Assembly: GCF_025024155.1 (NCBI RefSeq)
Contig: NW_026251725.1
Coordinates: 372,001-436,000 of the forward strand
From: Gamsiella multidivaricata
Lineage: Eukaryota > Mortierellomycota > Mortierellomycetes > Mortierellales > Mortierellaceae
DNA length: 64,000 nucleotides
Direction of reading: 5' to 3'
Both the position numbers and the translations under genes were made by a program. Positions 12,766 to 24,699 of this stretch are shown here, in pieces. Under the pieces are notes generated by a model, which saw only the letters and a list, made by a program, of their open reading frames with translations, was not told the DNA's origin and did no database searches. The first letter of the stretch is position 1; every line of letters starts with the position of its first letter.

Positions 12766-15381
12766 TTATTCGTCGCCCTCTAGCTCACTACCATCATCGC
12801 CAGGGTCGTTGCTAAACCAAAGGCGCTTCGAATATTCAAGCCGAAGTAACAGCTGGTCGACCTGCCGGATCACATCAAAGGATTTTGCGCTATTGCCCAG
12901 AAGACTCGAACTCAGACCAGAGACACTCCTCCTCAGCACAGGTCCGTCGCCCAATGACCCCGAACGCGAGACTACAGACAGATCCCCAAACAGCTTAGCC
13001 ATGCTTGATCGGAACGCCTGTCGTAACCAAGAAAAAAATGCATATCAGTAAAGGAAACAGATGCCAGGCACTTTTTGAAACGAATGAAACGCGTGTTATT
13101 CATGTAGCGTGCCTGATTAAGATGGGAGAGGTTGGTCCAGTCCTGCCACATGCTTTCATCCCGTTCAGCCGCGATTCCCGACCGGAAGCCGTCCTGACCT
13201 GCAGAACGGCGTGCAACGACCGCACAAAATGTCTCAATCGATCCAAGAATGTCCTTGACAGAGGTCGAAAGGATCTCTGAAGTGAGCAGACAGGCGCGGC
13301 GGATCTCGTACAATGCCTCCGCATGTGAGCTGTGGATCGAGTCAAAGCTCTGAGATGTCGCTGTGGGCGAGTCCTCCGAAGAGGGAGTCGGGCCATGTCG
13401 CTGTTCTTTCTCATGTGTAATAATGTTTCGCAAAAGACTGTCGTAGGTAGGACCGATTACATCCATCTTCAAGAAAATCGTCAGCAAGTTAATAAGAAAG
13501 AGAGAGAGAGAGAGACGAGCCCAGCAATGATACATCCGCATTGAAATGAATAACTCATACCTGAAGGTAGGTCCAGAGGCAATCTACGACAAAGATCATA
13601 TCGGATCGCATGGCTGCGACGTGCTTCAAGATCTTTACCTCCTGTGCACTGCTTTCGTCTTGCCCGTCCTTCCCCTTGATCCGATGAGTGTACGCCCTAG
13701 CACTGCCTCCTCGCTTCCTACTGTTCATTTGCTGTGTCATCACCTTGATATCGAGCCATGCCTGCTGTAGTTTCACCTGAGTCTTGCGGACCGTCAGCAA
13801 GAATGCAAAGACATCGCCATAGTGGTCCAGGTCCTCAGTGGTGAGAAAAAAATCCAGTGGCCACGTCAAAGTGTAGCAAAGTCGAACAGGGATACCAAGA
13901 AGCTGGTCGTCAAACATTCCAATCTCCATTCCACCTTTGCCCTGCGCTGGCGGTTCCTTTCCTGTCTTTTCATTGGTTCCGCCGAGGTATTTATGTAACC
14001 GCAGCTCAAACCTCCTTAACGCTGGGTCGTCCTGTGCCGAGGTTCCCTTTGCCGCCTTGACCAGTATTCCTCCCAGATCATGGTCCCGTATTGACACATT
14101 CGGCGTGTTTGCTGTCACGAATTGTCCCAGTCTAGACAGCCGGTTCCGCTTGAACTCCTCCAGTGCCTCAATAAGATTAAGCCCAAACTCTCCATCGTAG
14201 AGGAGAAAATAGCGACGGAAAGAATCCAACGCCCTTACAACTTTGTCTCCGACCTGGACTACGACCCACAGATGATTGGCGATATCCCGTCGTATCTGAT
14301 AAATGATGTTCGTGAGCTGATTCATGTTAAGCACTTCTAATGAAATGTCATTGCTGGCTGTGGATAAACTGCGCGTAGTGGACGAAGCAAGGGGCAGGAT
14401 CAGGTCCAGATGTCGGTGAGTCATTGATTGGGGTATAGGGGTCGGCTTGGGCTTTGCCTGCCTGGCTGTCGCGATCGATTTCCCGATGAAGAGCATGGCA
14501 TGAGCCAGGGTCGCCGGTATCATGGCTGGGAGCACACTCTCGTCCAGTGTATATTCTGCTTGCCATTTGATAGAGGCCAATCCTGATGCCGAAAAGGCCG
14601 TGGCTAGAGGAGAAGCATGAGCGTCCATCGAAGATTTTAATAACCTTGATCGAGCCATGCTTCCTGCTGACGGTCCACCGCTCGATCCCGCACCTGTAGC
14701 CTCACCAGTCGACTGCAGCTGCATCACGAAAAACTCACCAAAGGGGTCCTGAATCTGGCCGTATATCACCCAAGACACGATCTGCCGCATCATGACCGCG
14801 CAGCAACCTTGCAGCAGCTCGTTCATCCATTCCTTTTGAATCGGCACTCCCGAAGCAGCCCTGTCCCGTAAGAGATCGACCAATCGGCCCCCTGCATAAG
14901 GCGTCTCTGTTGTCGACGCGTTCCTGATTTCAGATACAAGATTCGATAGGGCGGGAAAGACAAGCTGGAAGGGTGCGAACCGTGCAGTGATTGTCGAGAG
15001 AGGTACGATGGCGCCCAGGTTATCTTCTCCTGAAAGGATAGCAGCCTCGGTCTGGATGATGACCTGTCGGTATTCCTGAAGTTTCCGCTCGAGGGCATTG
15101 GCAACCGCCTTCAGATAAAGGCCCGCTGGTGCTGCCTGTTGTTGAGCCGATGCCGTAGCATGTGACGGAGTGCGAGTTGAACGGCAGGCGGATATGAAAC
15201 TGTTGAACTCTTTAAAGTAGAAGCCGAGTTGGGCGAGTCGATTGAGCGATTCCTTTTCAGCTGGGTGTAGCAGTGGGAAGTCGATGACGGCAAAGGTAGT
15301 CGCGACTTCTGGTTCGAGTGGGAAGGGTCGAAAGATATCGCCTGGGTATCCCGAGAGAGCGATGAGTAGCTCGTGCAGCAT
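12766..15381 (-). CDS. TUBGCP4: Gamma-tubulin complex component 4 (GCP4)
   Basis: Three exons (15381..13561, 13466..13113, 13017..12766) give 2427 nt, 808 residues. The start MLHELLIALSGYPGDIF matches the GCP4 N terminus almost residue for residue. GRIP1 and GRIP2 regions follow, with WMNELLQGCCAVMMRQIVSW, SIKWQAEYTLDESVLPAMIP and YTLTWPLDFFLTTEDLDHYG. GCP4 is a wedge of the gamma-tubulin ring complex that nucleates microtubules at spindle poles. Budding yeast lacks it, so its presence fits a filamentous or early-diverging fungus. The phase-correct second intron appears to start CAG/GCACGC, a GC donor; the GT alternative leaves an intron of about 41 nt and adds 16 residues. The gene ends 163 bp before SF3B2, in tandem. 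Confidence 0.95.
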
Positions 15382-15644
15382 GCCTTGCTGCTGGTTGCTT
15401 ATTCGCGTTACTATGCTCCTGTATTATTCTCGGGGGTGCTAACTGCCGTGGCGGTCATGAGGGTAACAGGGAATCGCATCCAGTGAAGGAGTGATCACTT
15501 TCACTGTCAACGGGTCAAGACGCCTTGCGACGAGGCTGTTTGTCGTGTTTAGTGGCTGGGGGGTTACTGATCCTCTACAAGGGATGGGGGAAAAAAAATC
15601 TTGAACAAAGACACTCCATATTCGCGAAGCCCAACGAGAACATC

Positions 15645-17439
15645 ATGGACCCATACAATCCGCCGTCGCTCGACTCAGACGATACGGTCTACAGCGCTGA
15701 TAGTATTGAGTTCTGCCCGTTTCAAAGCCACGCCAATCTCCTCGTCTGTGGCACTTATCAACTTGCCAAGGACGAAACCGAGGAACAGGCCTCTGACGAG
15801 CCATCTGATTCGCCATCGAAGATCTCAAAGGGCTCTGGCGATAGCGATGATGATGATGATGATGATGATGATGAAGCAGTGGAGGCCAAAACTGAAAAGC
15901 CAATGCTTCGGCTCGGAAGACTCCTCGTTTACGATATTGAAGGCGGCAACGACGATTCACGGCAACTGTAAGTACACAACAAATACGTTTGGCTCATACA
16001 CTCGTGCTGCATTTTGGATCCTATCTCTATTAAACAGCATTTACGCGCCATGGGAAACATCAACATGAATAGGAAGAGCACAGCATGTACTGAGACAGCT
16101 GCTATCCTGGACATGAAATGGTATGTTACTGAAGCCAAGCCATGTCTTGAGCACTTGCAAACCGAGCTACGTTTTAACCGCAGGACCGACCAGGTCGCAT
16201 CAGTTGGTCAACGGAAACCCAACACTAGGCGTGGCAGACGCTTCTGGTGCTCTCTCGCTATACCAGTTCAAGAGCGGCGGAAATGATTTGGAGATCATCA
16301 CAAAGTACCAGACAAACACAGAGAAAAAGCTGGCGCTGTCTTTGGATTGGTCGAACCGCGTTCATGCCAGGTAAGGCATTAACTATGTATGTGTATGATT
16401 CTCTCAATGAGAATGTCTAAACTAAAAAAAAACGTTTGGTCCGCACAATATCTGTAGCGAGAGTCCTCGGATCGCTATATCATTGAGCAATGGCGACATT
16501 ACGATCCTAGATCTCGACGCTACTTCTTCATCACTGACGGAAAACTTGACCTGGCACGCGCACGATCTGGAGGCATGGATTGTTGCCTGGAACTATCATG
16601 ACACAAATGTGCTCTACACTGGAGCGGACGACTGTAGGCTTAAGGGATGGGACATGAGAATGGACTGTAGCTATGCTACTTTCACTAGCAAAGCGTACGT
16701 ACTGTACAAGAGGATCTCATTCTATGTCTTTGCTTTATTCGACTCGAAGACGTTCATGCCGATAATATTTTTTTCTTCTTCTTCTTTCCTACGGTTTCTG
16801 TTCATTTGTGTAGGCACCAGATGGGAGTCTGCAGTATCCAGTCTAATCCTCATGACGAACACATCCTGACCACTGGAAGGTACGTTCCACATTCATAACT
16901 ACCTTCGACAAAGTACGACGCCAACACCCGTTATTAATTACAAACTGGTACCTGCAATTCTGTTTGGAAATCATCCAGCTACGATGAGAACGTGCTGATC
17001 TGGGATACTCGGTCGATGCGGCAGCCTCTGTCGATGACCGAAACTGGTGGAGGAGTATGGCGCTTAAAGTGGCATCCAACTCGAAAGGATGTTCTCCTAG
17101 CAGGGTGCATGCACAACGGCTTCCATGTCCTTCACTACGATGAATCCTGGACAACCGGCATCATCGAATCGAGTTTCATGGACCACGAGAGTCTTGCATA
17201 TGGTGTTGACTGGTCCTATGCGCCGACAGAAACGCCTTCGGAGCTGCCTCTGGTCGTGAGCTGCTCGTTTTATGACCATCTGATCCATCTCTGGTATGTG
17301 GCCCTTCTTTTTTTTTTTTTTTTCCTATCATTATGTGAACACAGAATGAGATCTCGTCTACAGAACATGTCGTTAACCTCTTTGTGGCCATGGTTTTTTT
17401 CAATACAGGCGCCCTAAGAGAATGCAGTTGAATCAGTGA
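15645..17439 (+). CDS. DPH7: Diphthine methyltransferase, WD-repeat (DPH7)
   Basis: DPH7 removes the methyl ester from methylated diphthine on translation factor eEF2, a step in diphthamide synthesis. The start MDPYNPPSLDSDDTVYSADS aligns with the family N terminus, where the ADSIEFCPF strand begins blade one. An upstream in-frame ATG at 15525 is unlikely. Later exons carry WD blades: MKW/SHQLVNGNPTLGVADA (joined across an intron), RIAISLSNGDITILDL, AWNYHDTNVLYTGADDCRLKGWDMR, ENVLIWDTRS, and WRLKWHPTRKDVLLAGCMHNGFHV. The last exon supplies WRPKRMQLNQ and the stop. An Asp run of about nine residues sits in exon 1. At least seven exons. It diverges from GCP4 across 263 bp. Confidence 0.93.
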
Positions 17440-17530
17440 AATCAGTTTTTGTGCAACAGGAAATAAAGACGCCACTAATTTTGCGCCAATATGATCACAC
17501 TCCCCAACCAACAGTCGAACCCGATCATTT

Positions 17531-17866
17531 ATGCCATCACCTTTGGGTAACTTGATCGCCCTGTCAACACCCAAGCTCTTGTTTTATTCTGTGGGCATGG
17601 ATGCAGATATGGATACGGACATGCAACCGGCACAAGAGCAAACTGAGGCTGAGGACGGAATCGCAGAACTCATCGATTTGATTGATTGGCTCATAGGCGA
17701 GCAGCGCCGAATAGAACTCGAGATTCAGGTGAAGGTGGCACAAGGACGAGACAGCACTGCTCTGGTTTGTTTTTTGAATATGCTTCAAAATCAGATCAAG
17801 ACTCTTGAACTCGAGCTCATTGTCAGGCAAACGGGCAGCATTTCTTTATCATCATTATCATCATAG
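17531..17866 (+). CDS. Possible small coiled-coil protein (hypothetical)
   Basis: An open frame of 111 codons between the stops of DPH7 and prolidase. From an internal ATG at 17597 it would give 89 residues: an acidic Met/Asp/Gln start, then a heptad-like stretch rich in Ile, Leu, Glu and Lys (DLIDWLIGEQRRIELEIQV, NQIKTLELELIV), ending in a Ser-rich tail. The composition looks more like a real protein than the shadow frames around it. I recognise no family. It could instead be part of the DPH7 3' untranslated region. No intron is needed. Treat as a candidate only. Confidence 0.35.
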   Translation: MPSPLGNLIALSTPKLLFYSVGMDADMDTDMQPAQEQTEAEDGIAELIDLIDWLIGEQRRIELEIQVKVAQGRDSTALVCFLNMLQNQIKTLELELIVRQTGSISLSSLSS

Positions 17867-17993
17867 CAATTATCATAATAAATCCTAAAGTATCCATCGC
17901 TCTTTTGGTTTCTGCAGCCGTACTGGCGCTGTGTTTATTGTACAAGAAGCATATGGGGTAACTGCATGAAAAACGACTCGCATAAGGAGGCGC

Positions 17994-19445
17994 TTAAGCC
18001 ATGATGGCCTCGATCTCCGCAATCTCCTTGGGGGCAATGGTAAGGTTGTCAATGCCGGTCTCAGTGATGACAACACAGTCCTCAATACGGACACCACCGA
18101 CCTTAGCAATGCGATCGACAACGTCCCAGTCCATGTACTTGGAAATCGCGGCGTCATTCATTGCGGCGTTCAAGATAAATTCGACAAAGTAAACACCAGG
18201 CTCGACCGTGACAACGAAGTTGGGCTCGAGAGCACGGCGCATACGCAGGTATTGAAGACCAGGAGCCTGGATACGCGCGACACCCTTGGGATAGCCTCCG
18301 ACGTCGTGGACATCCAATCCGATCATATGACCGAGGCCATGAGGGAAGAAGACTCCGTCGACGTGCTTCTCCAGCAGCTCCTCGACAGAGAACTCGGCCT
18401 TCAAGACGCCAGCCTTCTGAAGACCCTCGACAGCGATCCTGCTAGCAAGTCTATGCATATCTTCCCACTGGACACCGGGCTTGAGAGCAGCCAGGACAGC
18501 CTTCTGCATCTGGAGGACGATCTCGTAGACGGTTTTGGCATCACCAGTATACTTGCCGCTGAGGGGGAAAGTGCGGGTGATGTCCGAGGCATAACAGCCC
18601 TGCTCAGCTCCTGCATCGACCAAGCACAGCTGATCGTGGTTGCCGTTGAAAGAGGCCGAGTTGCGACCATAGTGGAGCGTAGCGGCATTGACACCGACAC
18701 CAACGATGGGCTCGTAGGCCTGAGCACGTGCACCAAAGCGAGCGGTCTCGTATCTGAACAGAGCGTCGAGCTCGACCTCAGACTGGGCCTTCTTAGCGGC
18801 CTTCATCAAGGCGACGTGGGCGTTGGAGGAGATGTGGTTGATCTTGCGCATGGCTTCGATCTCGAACGCAGACTTGTATATGCGGGCATTGACAATGGCA
18901 TCCTTGAGGACCTCAGCGTTGACGGCCAAGGTGATGCCTTTGGGCACATCCTCCTGACGAAGAGCATAGAGGGTCGAGGCACCCGACTCGTTGATAGCGG
19001 CGATCAATTCTGTGGACCAGCGAATGTTGTCGGCCTCGAACTTTTCGTGGAGCTGGGACACGGTGGGGGGCATGCCCATCCAGACAATATGATCCTCGGG
19101 GAGCTTGTAGGGCAGGAGAGTCATCTGCTGAGTCTTGAGGTCATAGAGGACATGGGCATCGTGCTCAGCGAATCCAGTGAGATAGTAAAAGTTGGACTCT
19201 TGTCTGAATGTAAGTTCCTAGAAAAGCCACAAGACGGAAAGAAGTTGAGTGAGCGACTGACTGTGTGCCTGAATTTTGATGCGACCGTGGCAAAGTGTTG
19301 CTGATGGGCGCTCGCTACTTACGACGTCGGTGTCGTGTCTCTCCTTCAGGACGTCGCCCTTCAAGTAGACGAGACCTTCGGTGAGGCCGAGATTCTTGGC
19401 GACTTTTGCCCAGTGCTGCTTGGCGGGGTACTTTGTAATTGCCAT
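17994..19445 (-). CDS. PEPD: Xaa-Pro dipeptidase (prolidase), M24B
   Basis: Two exons (19445..19323, 19217..17994) give 1347 nt, 448 residues. Prolidase cleaves X-Pro dipeptides in the cytosol with two Mn ions. The N-terminal creatinase/prolidase domain holds SNFYYLTGFAEHDAHVLYD. The pita-bread domain has every metal ligand: Asp in LVDAGAEQGCYASDITRTF (two Asp), His in FFPHGLGHMIGLDVHD, Glu in VVTVEPGVYF and Glu in GVRIEDCVVI. Length is normal for the eukaryotic enzyme. The C terminus AEIEAIMA is intact. The large plus-strand open frame at 18252..19304 is only its antisense shadow. Pyrimidine-rich sequence lies upstream on the coding strand. Confidence 0.96.
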
Positions 19446-20037
19446 CTGTGAATCTATTTTCCGAAGTCCAATAGAGCGGATAAAGGTGAGCAGTTGCCGA
19501 CTCGATACTGCAGTAGGGCAGTAGGGTGGAGGATGGATGGACCAGCTTGGTCACAGAAAACAACAATAAGAGTAATGGTGATAATGATGAAAGCGACAAG
19601 AGCCAAGGTGTACCTATGCTCGTTATATGTGTACCTTGAGTGTCGAGAAGGATGTGGGAAGGAAAGAGGAGGAAAAGAAGAGGGTGGGAAAGGAGAGATG
19701 AAAAGGGCTGTTACCCACCCGTGGCCGTGGGAAGTCATTTCCTTCAGCCACCAAAACCTCTCGTCCCTTCCCAGCAATTGATTCATATCTGAGTATCTGA
19801 GAGAGAAAACAAAGGCAGACATAAACCACGCTACTCTTTAGCGCACGAAGAAGGTTTATGTTTCATCGTCAGTCGGAATGTCGGGAAGAACAACTTATCC
19901 CTCTCGTGTTCAGGCGCCGTTGCTGTTGAGATTTCATACGAATGCGTTTTTATTATTCTTGATGAACTATGGTACATGAGTAAAAATACAGGTTGGGGCG
20001 CCTCCAGTTGAGGAATGGGGTATAGAGTACATCACAA
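19446..20037. other. Spacer: prolidase promoter and downstream-gene 3' end
   Basis: About 590 bp between the prolidase start and the stop of the minus-strand gene on the right. It must contain the prolidase promoter and 5' untranslated region. On the minus strand it is rich in CT and TCC tracts (about 19625-19700). No open frame here has recognisable features and no RNA gene is evident. Confidence 0.4.
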
Positions 20038-21195
20038 CTACTTGCTCTTCTTGAGTCCGAGTCGTTGGATGAGGTTTTTTCGAGCATGCATGTCGGGCTG
20101 ATACTCGCCGTCGTTCGCATATTCTAGTTGCTCTGGCTGCTGCTCGAGCTCTCTTTTGTGCTTGCGAGGGTGTATGATCCGGTGGACAAAGGCCTTGCCT
20201 CCATGGCCCTTCTTGTCCGCGGACTGAACCACTGTTGTATGAGCGTTATCGATATGCTGCGCAGAGGCACGCTGTTGTTGTTGATGGCCATGTGGATGAA
20301 AGAGTGCCGCCAGTCTTGCAGATGCTGAGCGAGAGGACTTTGCCTCCTTGTCGCTGATGTCGCTGTTGTCGCTGGATACGCTGCAGATACTAGATCGGCA
20401 GGAGCTGGATCGAGAGGACGAGGGAGACTCGAAGACCATGGGCACCATGGGTATCACGGATGCGCCAGGGGATTTCGATCGATGGTACTCAGCCTCTTCC
20501 CGCTGCATCTTGACAAGCAATACTGAAGAATCCAAAAGTCTTTTTTCTTGGTTAGGCTGAGCTTGATAGAATGATAAACGGGTGGGTGATTCCGAGAGTG
20601 GTACAGAAGGATCGATTCGACTGCTATCGTGGGCTGTGTAGATGAGCGGGAGGACTGGGCCACGCTGAGCAGCTGCGCCAAGGACCATGACCTGCTCGTG
20701 AAAGGTGACCTTTTTGCTGATGGTAGTCATAGAGGCTGAAGCAGGTTTTGAACTTGATGCTGAGGATGCTGTTGCTTTGGATCGATGTGTTTGTGCTGGC
20801 TGATATGGCTGGTGCTGTAGATTAAGCAGGTAGAGGTGATTATCGAGGGCGTCGAGGCTGATGTCCATGGTGAGGAAGATGGCTCCGAGGAGGAAGCTGT
20901 CCCAGTGCAGGATCATAGGGCCGAGTGTCTGGATCCAGTTTAGACCCTGGACGACCATGACCCAGGCAACTGACTGAGTGAGGGTCCAGATGGCGGAGAA
21001 GAGATAGGCCGTGGCTGCATGGGTGACAGCCCCGAGATGCTGGAGGGGCACAATTGCGAGGGGATAGTTTTCTAGATCCATAGAGATGGAGCATTCGAGA
21101 TGATATGGGTGTGCAGGGGATGTCTGTGCTCGGGGCGCGGTTGTTGCGATGGCTGTGGGACAAGTTGTCGTGGTGGCAATGGTTGCAGTCGACAT
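20038..21195 (-). CDS. Unassigned protein; faint perilipin-like segment
   Basis: A single frame of 385 residues from ATG 21195. An upstream ATG at 21408 is in frame, but the added 71 residues look like translated untranslated sequence. After an Ala/Thr-rich start, residues about 38-115 form long, mildly hydrophobic helices (YPLAIVPLQHLGAVTHAATA, AWVMVVQGLNWIQTLGPMIL, DISLDALDNHLYLLNL). The spacing of Pro, Asp and the final LD.LD-like block recalls perilipin/PAT proteins that coat lipid droplets. This is a pattern impression, not a family match. The rest is Ser-rich and His/Gln-rich with KKVTFHEQV, ending in a basic tail (HPRKHKREL, RKNLIQRLGLKKSK). I cannot give a function. Confidence 0.7.
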   Translation of the reverse strand: MSTATIATTTTCPTAIATTAPRAQTSPAHPYHLECSISMDLENYPLAIVPLQHLGAVTHAATAYLFSAIWTLTQSVAWVMVVQGLNWIQTLGPMILHWDSFLLGAIFLTMDISLDALDNHLYLLNLQHQPYQPAQTHRSKATASSASSSKPASASMTTISKKVTFHEQVMVLGAAAQRGPVLPLIYTAHDSSRIDPSVPLSESPTRLSFYQAQPNQEKRLLDSSVLLVKMQREEAEYHRSKSPGASVIPMVPMVFESPSSSRSSSCRSSICSVSSDNSDISDKEAKSSRSASARLAALFHPHGHQQQQRASAQHIDNAHTTVVQSADKKGHGGKAFVHRIIHPRKHKRELEQQPEQLEYANDGEYQPDMHARKNLIQRLGLKKSK

Positions 21196-22145
21196 GGTGC
21201 CGATGTGGTTAAGAGCGTTAGGGATGGAATGATGGAGATAAGGAAAGGCAAAGGAGGAGGGCGGGGTGTATTTGTATTGAGGGCAAAGGTGCGAAGAAGA
21301 AGAGAGATGGCGGGCCAAGAACTCTTGGCTAGAGGGATACGATGATGTATGAAATATAACATGCATGTGCATGTAGAAAAGGATGATGGGGCAGAGGAAA
21401 TAATTCAAATAATTCGCGTGCTGTGTAATGAATAATATTTCGTATTACTAGTGCCAAGAAGACACCGGAAGGGAAATGGTGGATAGAGGTGTTGGTGGAT
21501 GTTTATGATGCTTGGTGGCAAAACAGAGGAGGCAATGCAGACCCCCCTCGTCTTTTTATTCTTTTCTCCCCTCCACCCTTGTCAAAGATGCCGTTCGTCT
21601 TCCGCAGCGTTCACTGATATCACCCTCTCCCGGGCTACGCACCTCTTTCTTTCTCAGCAGATCCGCCGCTCTCAAAATTTCAAATTTCCGGCCCGCAGAA
21701 ACCGCAGAAATCAGCGCGCGAGATGAATAATCGGCCAGGGGGGGATGAATAAATTGCCGTGAAGAGTACATTTGAAGCCGCAGCTTATCCCCTCAAAGCT
21801 ACTTCGCACCACTACTTCGCACCAACACTGACCAAACGGGGAAACGGGGACATGCAGAGCGCGATACGCAATTGGCACAATTGGCAACAACACCCTGTCC
21901 TGCCTGCCCTTTATTTCCCCATGCGCTCAAGCATTGCAGCTGCTGCGGCTGAAGCGTATAGCTAATTGCACAATACATTTACACCTTACACAAAAGCGGT
22001 AGGACAACACGGTAAACGTGGCATGGACGCATATGGCAAAAAAATGCATTTCTTTATTCAAAAAAGACCGCCCTTAATGTTACTGATGATCTCTCTGCCT
22101 GGCCTCCTGGGTTCCCCCTATTCACGTCCTACAATTCATCTCAGT
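21196..22145. other. Spacer left of CCT5 stop
   Basis: About 950 bp between the start of the 20.0 kb gene and the CCT5 stop, both on the minus strand. It should hold the promoter of the former and the 3' untranslated region of the latter. A near-exact tandem CTACTTCGCACCA/CTACTTCGCACC lies at about 21799-21825. Overlapping short frames exist in all phases with no recognisable domain. Confidence 0.4.
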
Positions 22146-24409
22146 CTACTCGTGATGGCTTTCAATAATGTCGTCGACCTTGAGAATGTGCTTCACCAGC
22201 TGTGTTGCTAACAGGATCTGCTGCCTCTTCGAAATCAGGGGGTCGTACACAAACTGCTCCTTCATGTCGTTCGTACCCTTGTATAAGCAATCGACTCCCA
22301 ACCGGCTGTTGTTCTCCGTCACCTGCCGCGACTTCACCTCCGCCAGCGTCTCGATTGGTGGGAGTCCAGAGTTCTCCGCCAGTGCCAATGGAACCGCCTC
22401 AAGAGCCTCTGCGAATGCGCGCATCGCGTACTGATGGACACTCGAAACCTCATCCGCTGCCTTCGACACCGCTAATGAGCACGCAATCTCGGCCGCACCA
22501 CCGCCATAGACCACCCGATTGTCCCTGACTAGATTGCGGACAACGCAGATAGCATCGTGGAGCGAGCGCTTGGCCTCGTCGATGATCATCTTGTTGCCTC
22601 CGCGCACAAACACAGTGACCGCGCGGGTGTTGGCGCACTCCTCAATCACTAGCATACGGTCTTTGGTCGTACCGAACGTCAACTCGCGAACAATACCTGC
22701 CTTTCCAAGCTTGGCAGTAGCAAGGTCCTCGAACCGAGGAACGATCCGTCCATTCGTCGCAATAGCAATCAACTTCATCAAAAAAAAAAAAAAAAAAAAA
22801 AAAAGATAATAAAAAGCATAGTCAGTTCGAGGATGGCCAAATAGTAAGCAATAGACACTTGATGCCCACAAACGAATCGTAAATCATACCTCAATCTCTG
22901 GTCCTCCGACCCAGCGCACACTGGGAAGCTGGTTCTGCATCAACAAGTGGTTGGCCTCGTCATCGAACCCCCATTGGCAAATCACAAGGTTGGCCCCAGT
23001 GTCCTTGACCTGCTTGATCATCAGCTCAAACTTCTCCTTCTCATATGCTTGCAACTTCTTGTACTCCTCTACAGACGTAATGTCGAGCTTGTGCTTTGTC
23101 TTGGGCTTAGGTGGCTCAAACGCGCACGTCAGAATTGCAATCTTCGCGTCCTTGACTTCGCGCGGCATCTGAGGATGGGAAAAGTCCTTGTCGATGACAA
23201 CACCCTTGACCAATACTGTGTCCGCCAACGATCCTCCGACTTTGCCGTCCACTTTGATCAGCTCGAAATCAACGTCCTTGCGTTCCAGATCTGCAACCTG
23301 AAGAACTGCATCCACTGCAATTCTGGCATACTGGTCGTGACATTTTGAGACACTGTAGTGTTCCAAAGCAAAGGTTCATAGACAAGGTTGTCAGCGTCAG
23401 CATTCAATTGTATTGCAAATATCGCCATGATGAGATCATGGTCCTGGATCGCAGCCCTTACATCTTGCTTCCTAAGCTGGTCTTGGCAGTCTTATACAAG
23501 TTCTCGGTGTTTTCTCTCGAGAATTCGACCGTGTCAGAGATCTTGTCCAAATGCGCAACAGCAATCTTGCAGGCGCGCTCAAAACCGTCGGCGATGCGAA
23601 TTGGATGAATACCGCGATCCAGCAAATGCTCCGCCTGCTCCAAAAGCGATCCAGCCATGACTAGCAACATAATTCGCATTGAGGGATGGTGTAGGCAATG
23701 TCAGCACAAGAGCATGTCCACACACGATTGACATTTCTGATACGGCATGATCACGTCTATCGTAAAGATCACATACCAACAACGCCAGTGGTGCCGTCGC
23801 CGATCTCATCATCCTGCGATTTTGATAGCTGGACTAGCAGCTTTGCAACCTGGTGCTGAACCTCCATCTGATCTAGGATAGTGGCGCCGTCGTTTGTAAC
23901 AGTAATCTCGCCATCGGGAGAGATCAGAATCTTGTCGAGACCTAAATTGTAGTATGCCACGCGAACGGTATCGGATAAGAAAAAGGCGCTGTATAGCACG
24001 GTGCCATCAAGCAAATATTGATGGTACTGAACATAAAGTACGAACCACGAGGGCCGAGAGACGTCTTCAGGATGTTGGCAACGGTCTTCGCTGCAAGGAT
24101 ATGGGACTACAAGGACAACGGATGAAAGCAACTGGAATGGTTAGATCATGCCGAGGATGTTGTATAGTGGGCCCCATTGTTCCCAACTATGTAGCCAAGG
24201 GCGGACTCGGATGATGACGCGCCTCGTCTTCGTCTTCACCCCCAAGGCTTCCCTGGAAATGGCCTCATGTTCGAAAAACGACACTAGGTCCAGGTCGGTA
24301 CCTTTTGCGCCTCGATACCGCTGAGTCTGGACTTTTTCTGCTGTTCTCTGAGGATGATGAAGGGACGACCATATTCATCCTGCGCGTAGACGGCATTCAT
24401 TCCCTCCAT
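22146..24409 (-). CDS. CCT5: TRiC/CCT chaperonin epsilon subunit
   Basis: Six exons (24409..24302, 24106..24046, 23941..23777, 23660..23462, 23352..22890, 22772..22146) give 1623 nt, 540 residues, all in phase and the normal length. CCT5 is one of eight subunits of the cytosolic chaperonin that folds actin and tubulin. Class II chaperonin motifs are clear: TSLGPRGLDKILI, the nucleotide-binding VTNDGATIL and [11 protein letters not shown], the epsilon-typical [36 protein letters not shown] and [12 protein letters not shown]. The start [17 protein letters not shown] fits the epsilon N terminus. The intron at 22773..22889 carries a run of about 26 A on the plus strand. Nothing is broken. Confidence 0.97.
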
Positions 24410-24699
24410 GATGTACTACGCTGGTGATGGATTGAAGAGAAAAGGAATGAAGAGGAAGACAAGGCTGAACGGGTGATGGAAGAGGTGGAAAGGCGCGGTG
24501 ACTTGAGTGATCTTCTTTGGTGTTCTTTGAGGGGAATAGTATTATTTTTGAAGATGTTATTACGTAAATAAATCTTGGGTTGGAAATACACACTGACGGG
24601 ACACAACATGCTATTTTATTCACTGGCAATTGCTCCCTGTCCCAATAGCGTTAATCTCCTGCATTGTATTCTTCAGTCCTGCCACCGCGCTTTGAAACT

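Noticed and set aside
18252..19304. Plus-strand open frame of 350 codons
   Set aside because: It is exactly antisense to the conserved prolidase catalytic exon, whose codon bias keeps this frame open; no family features of its own.
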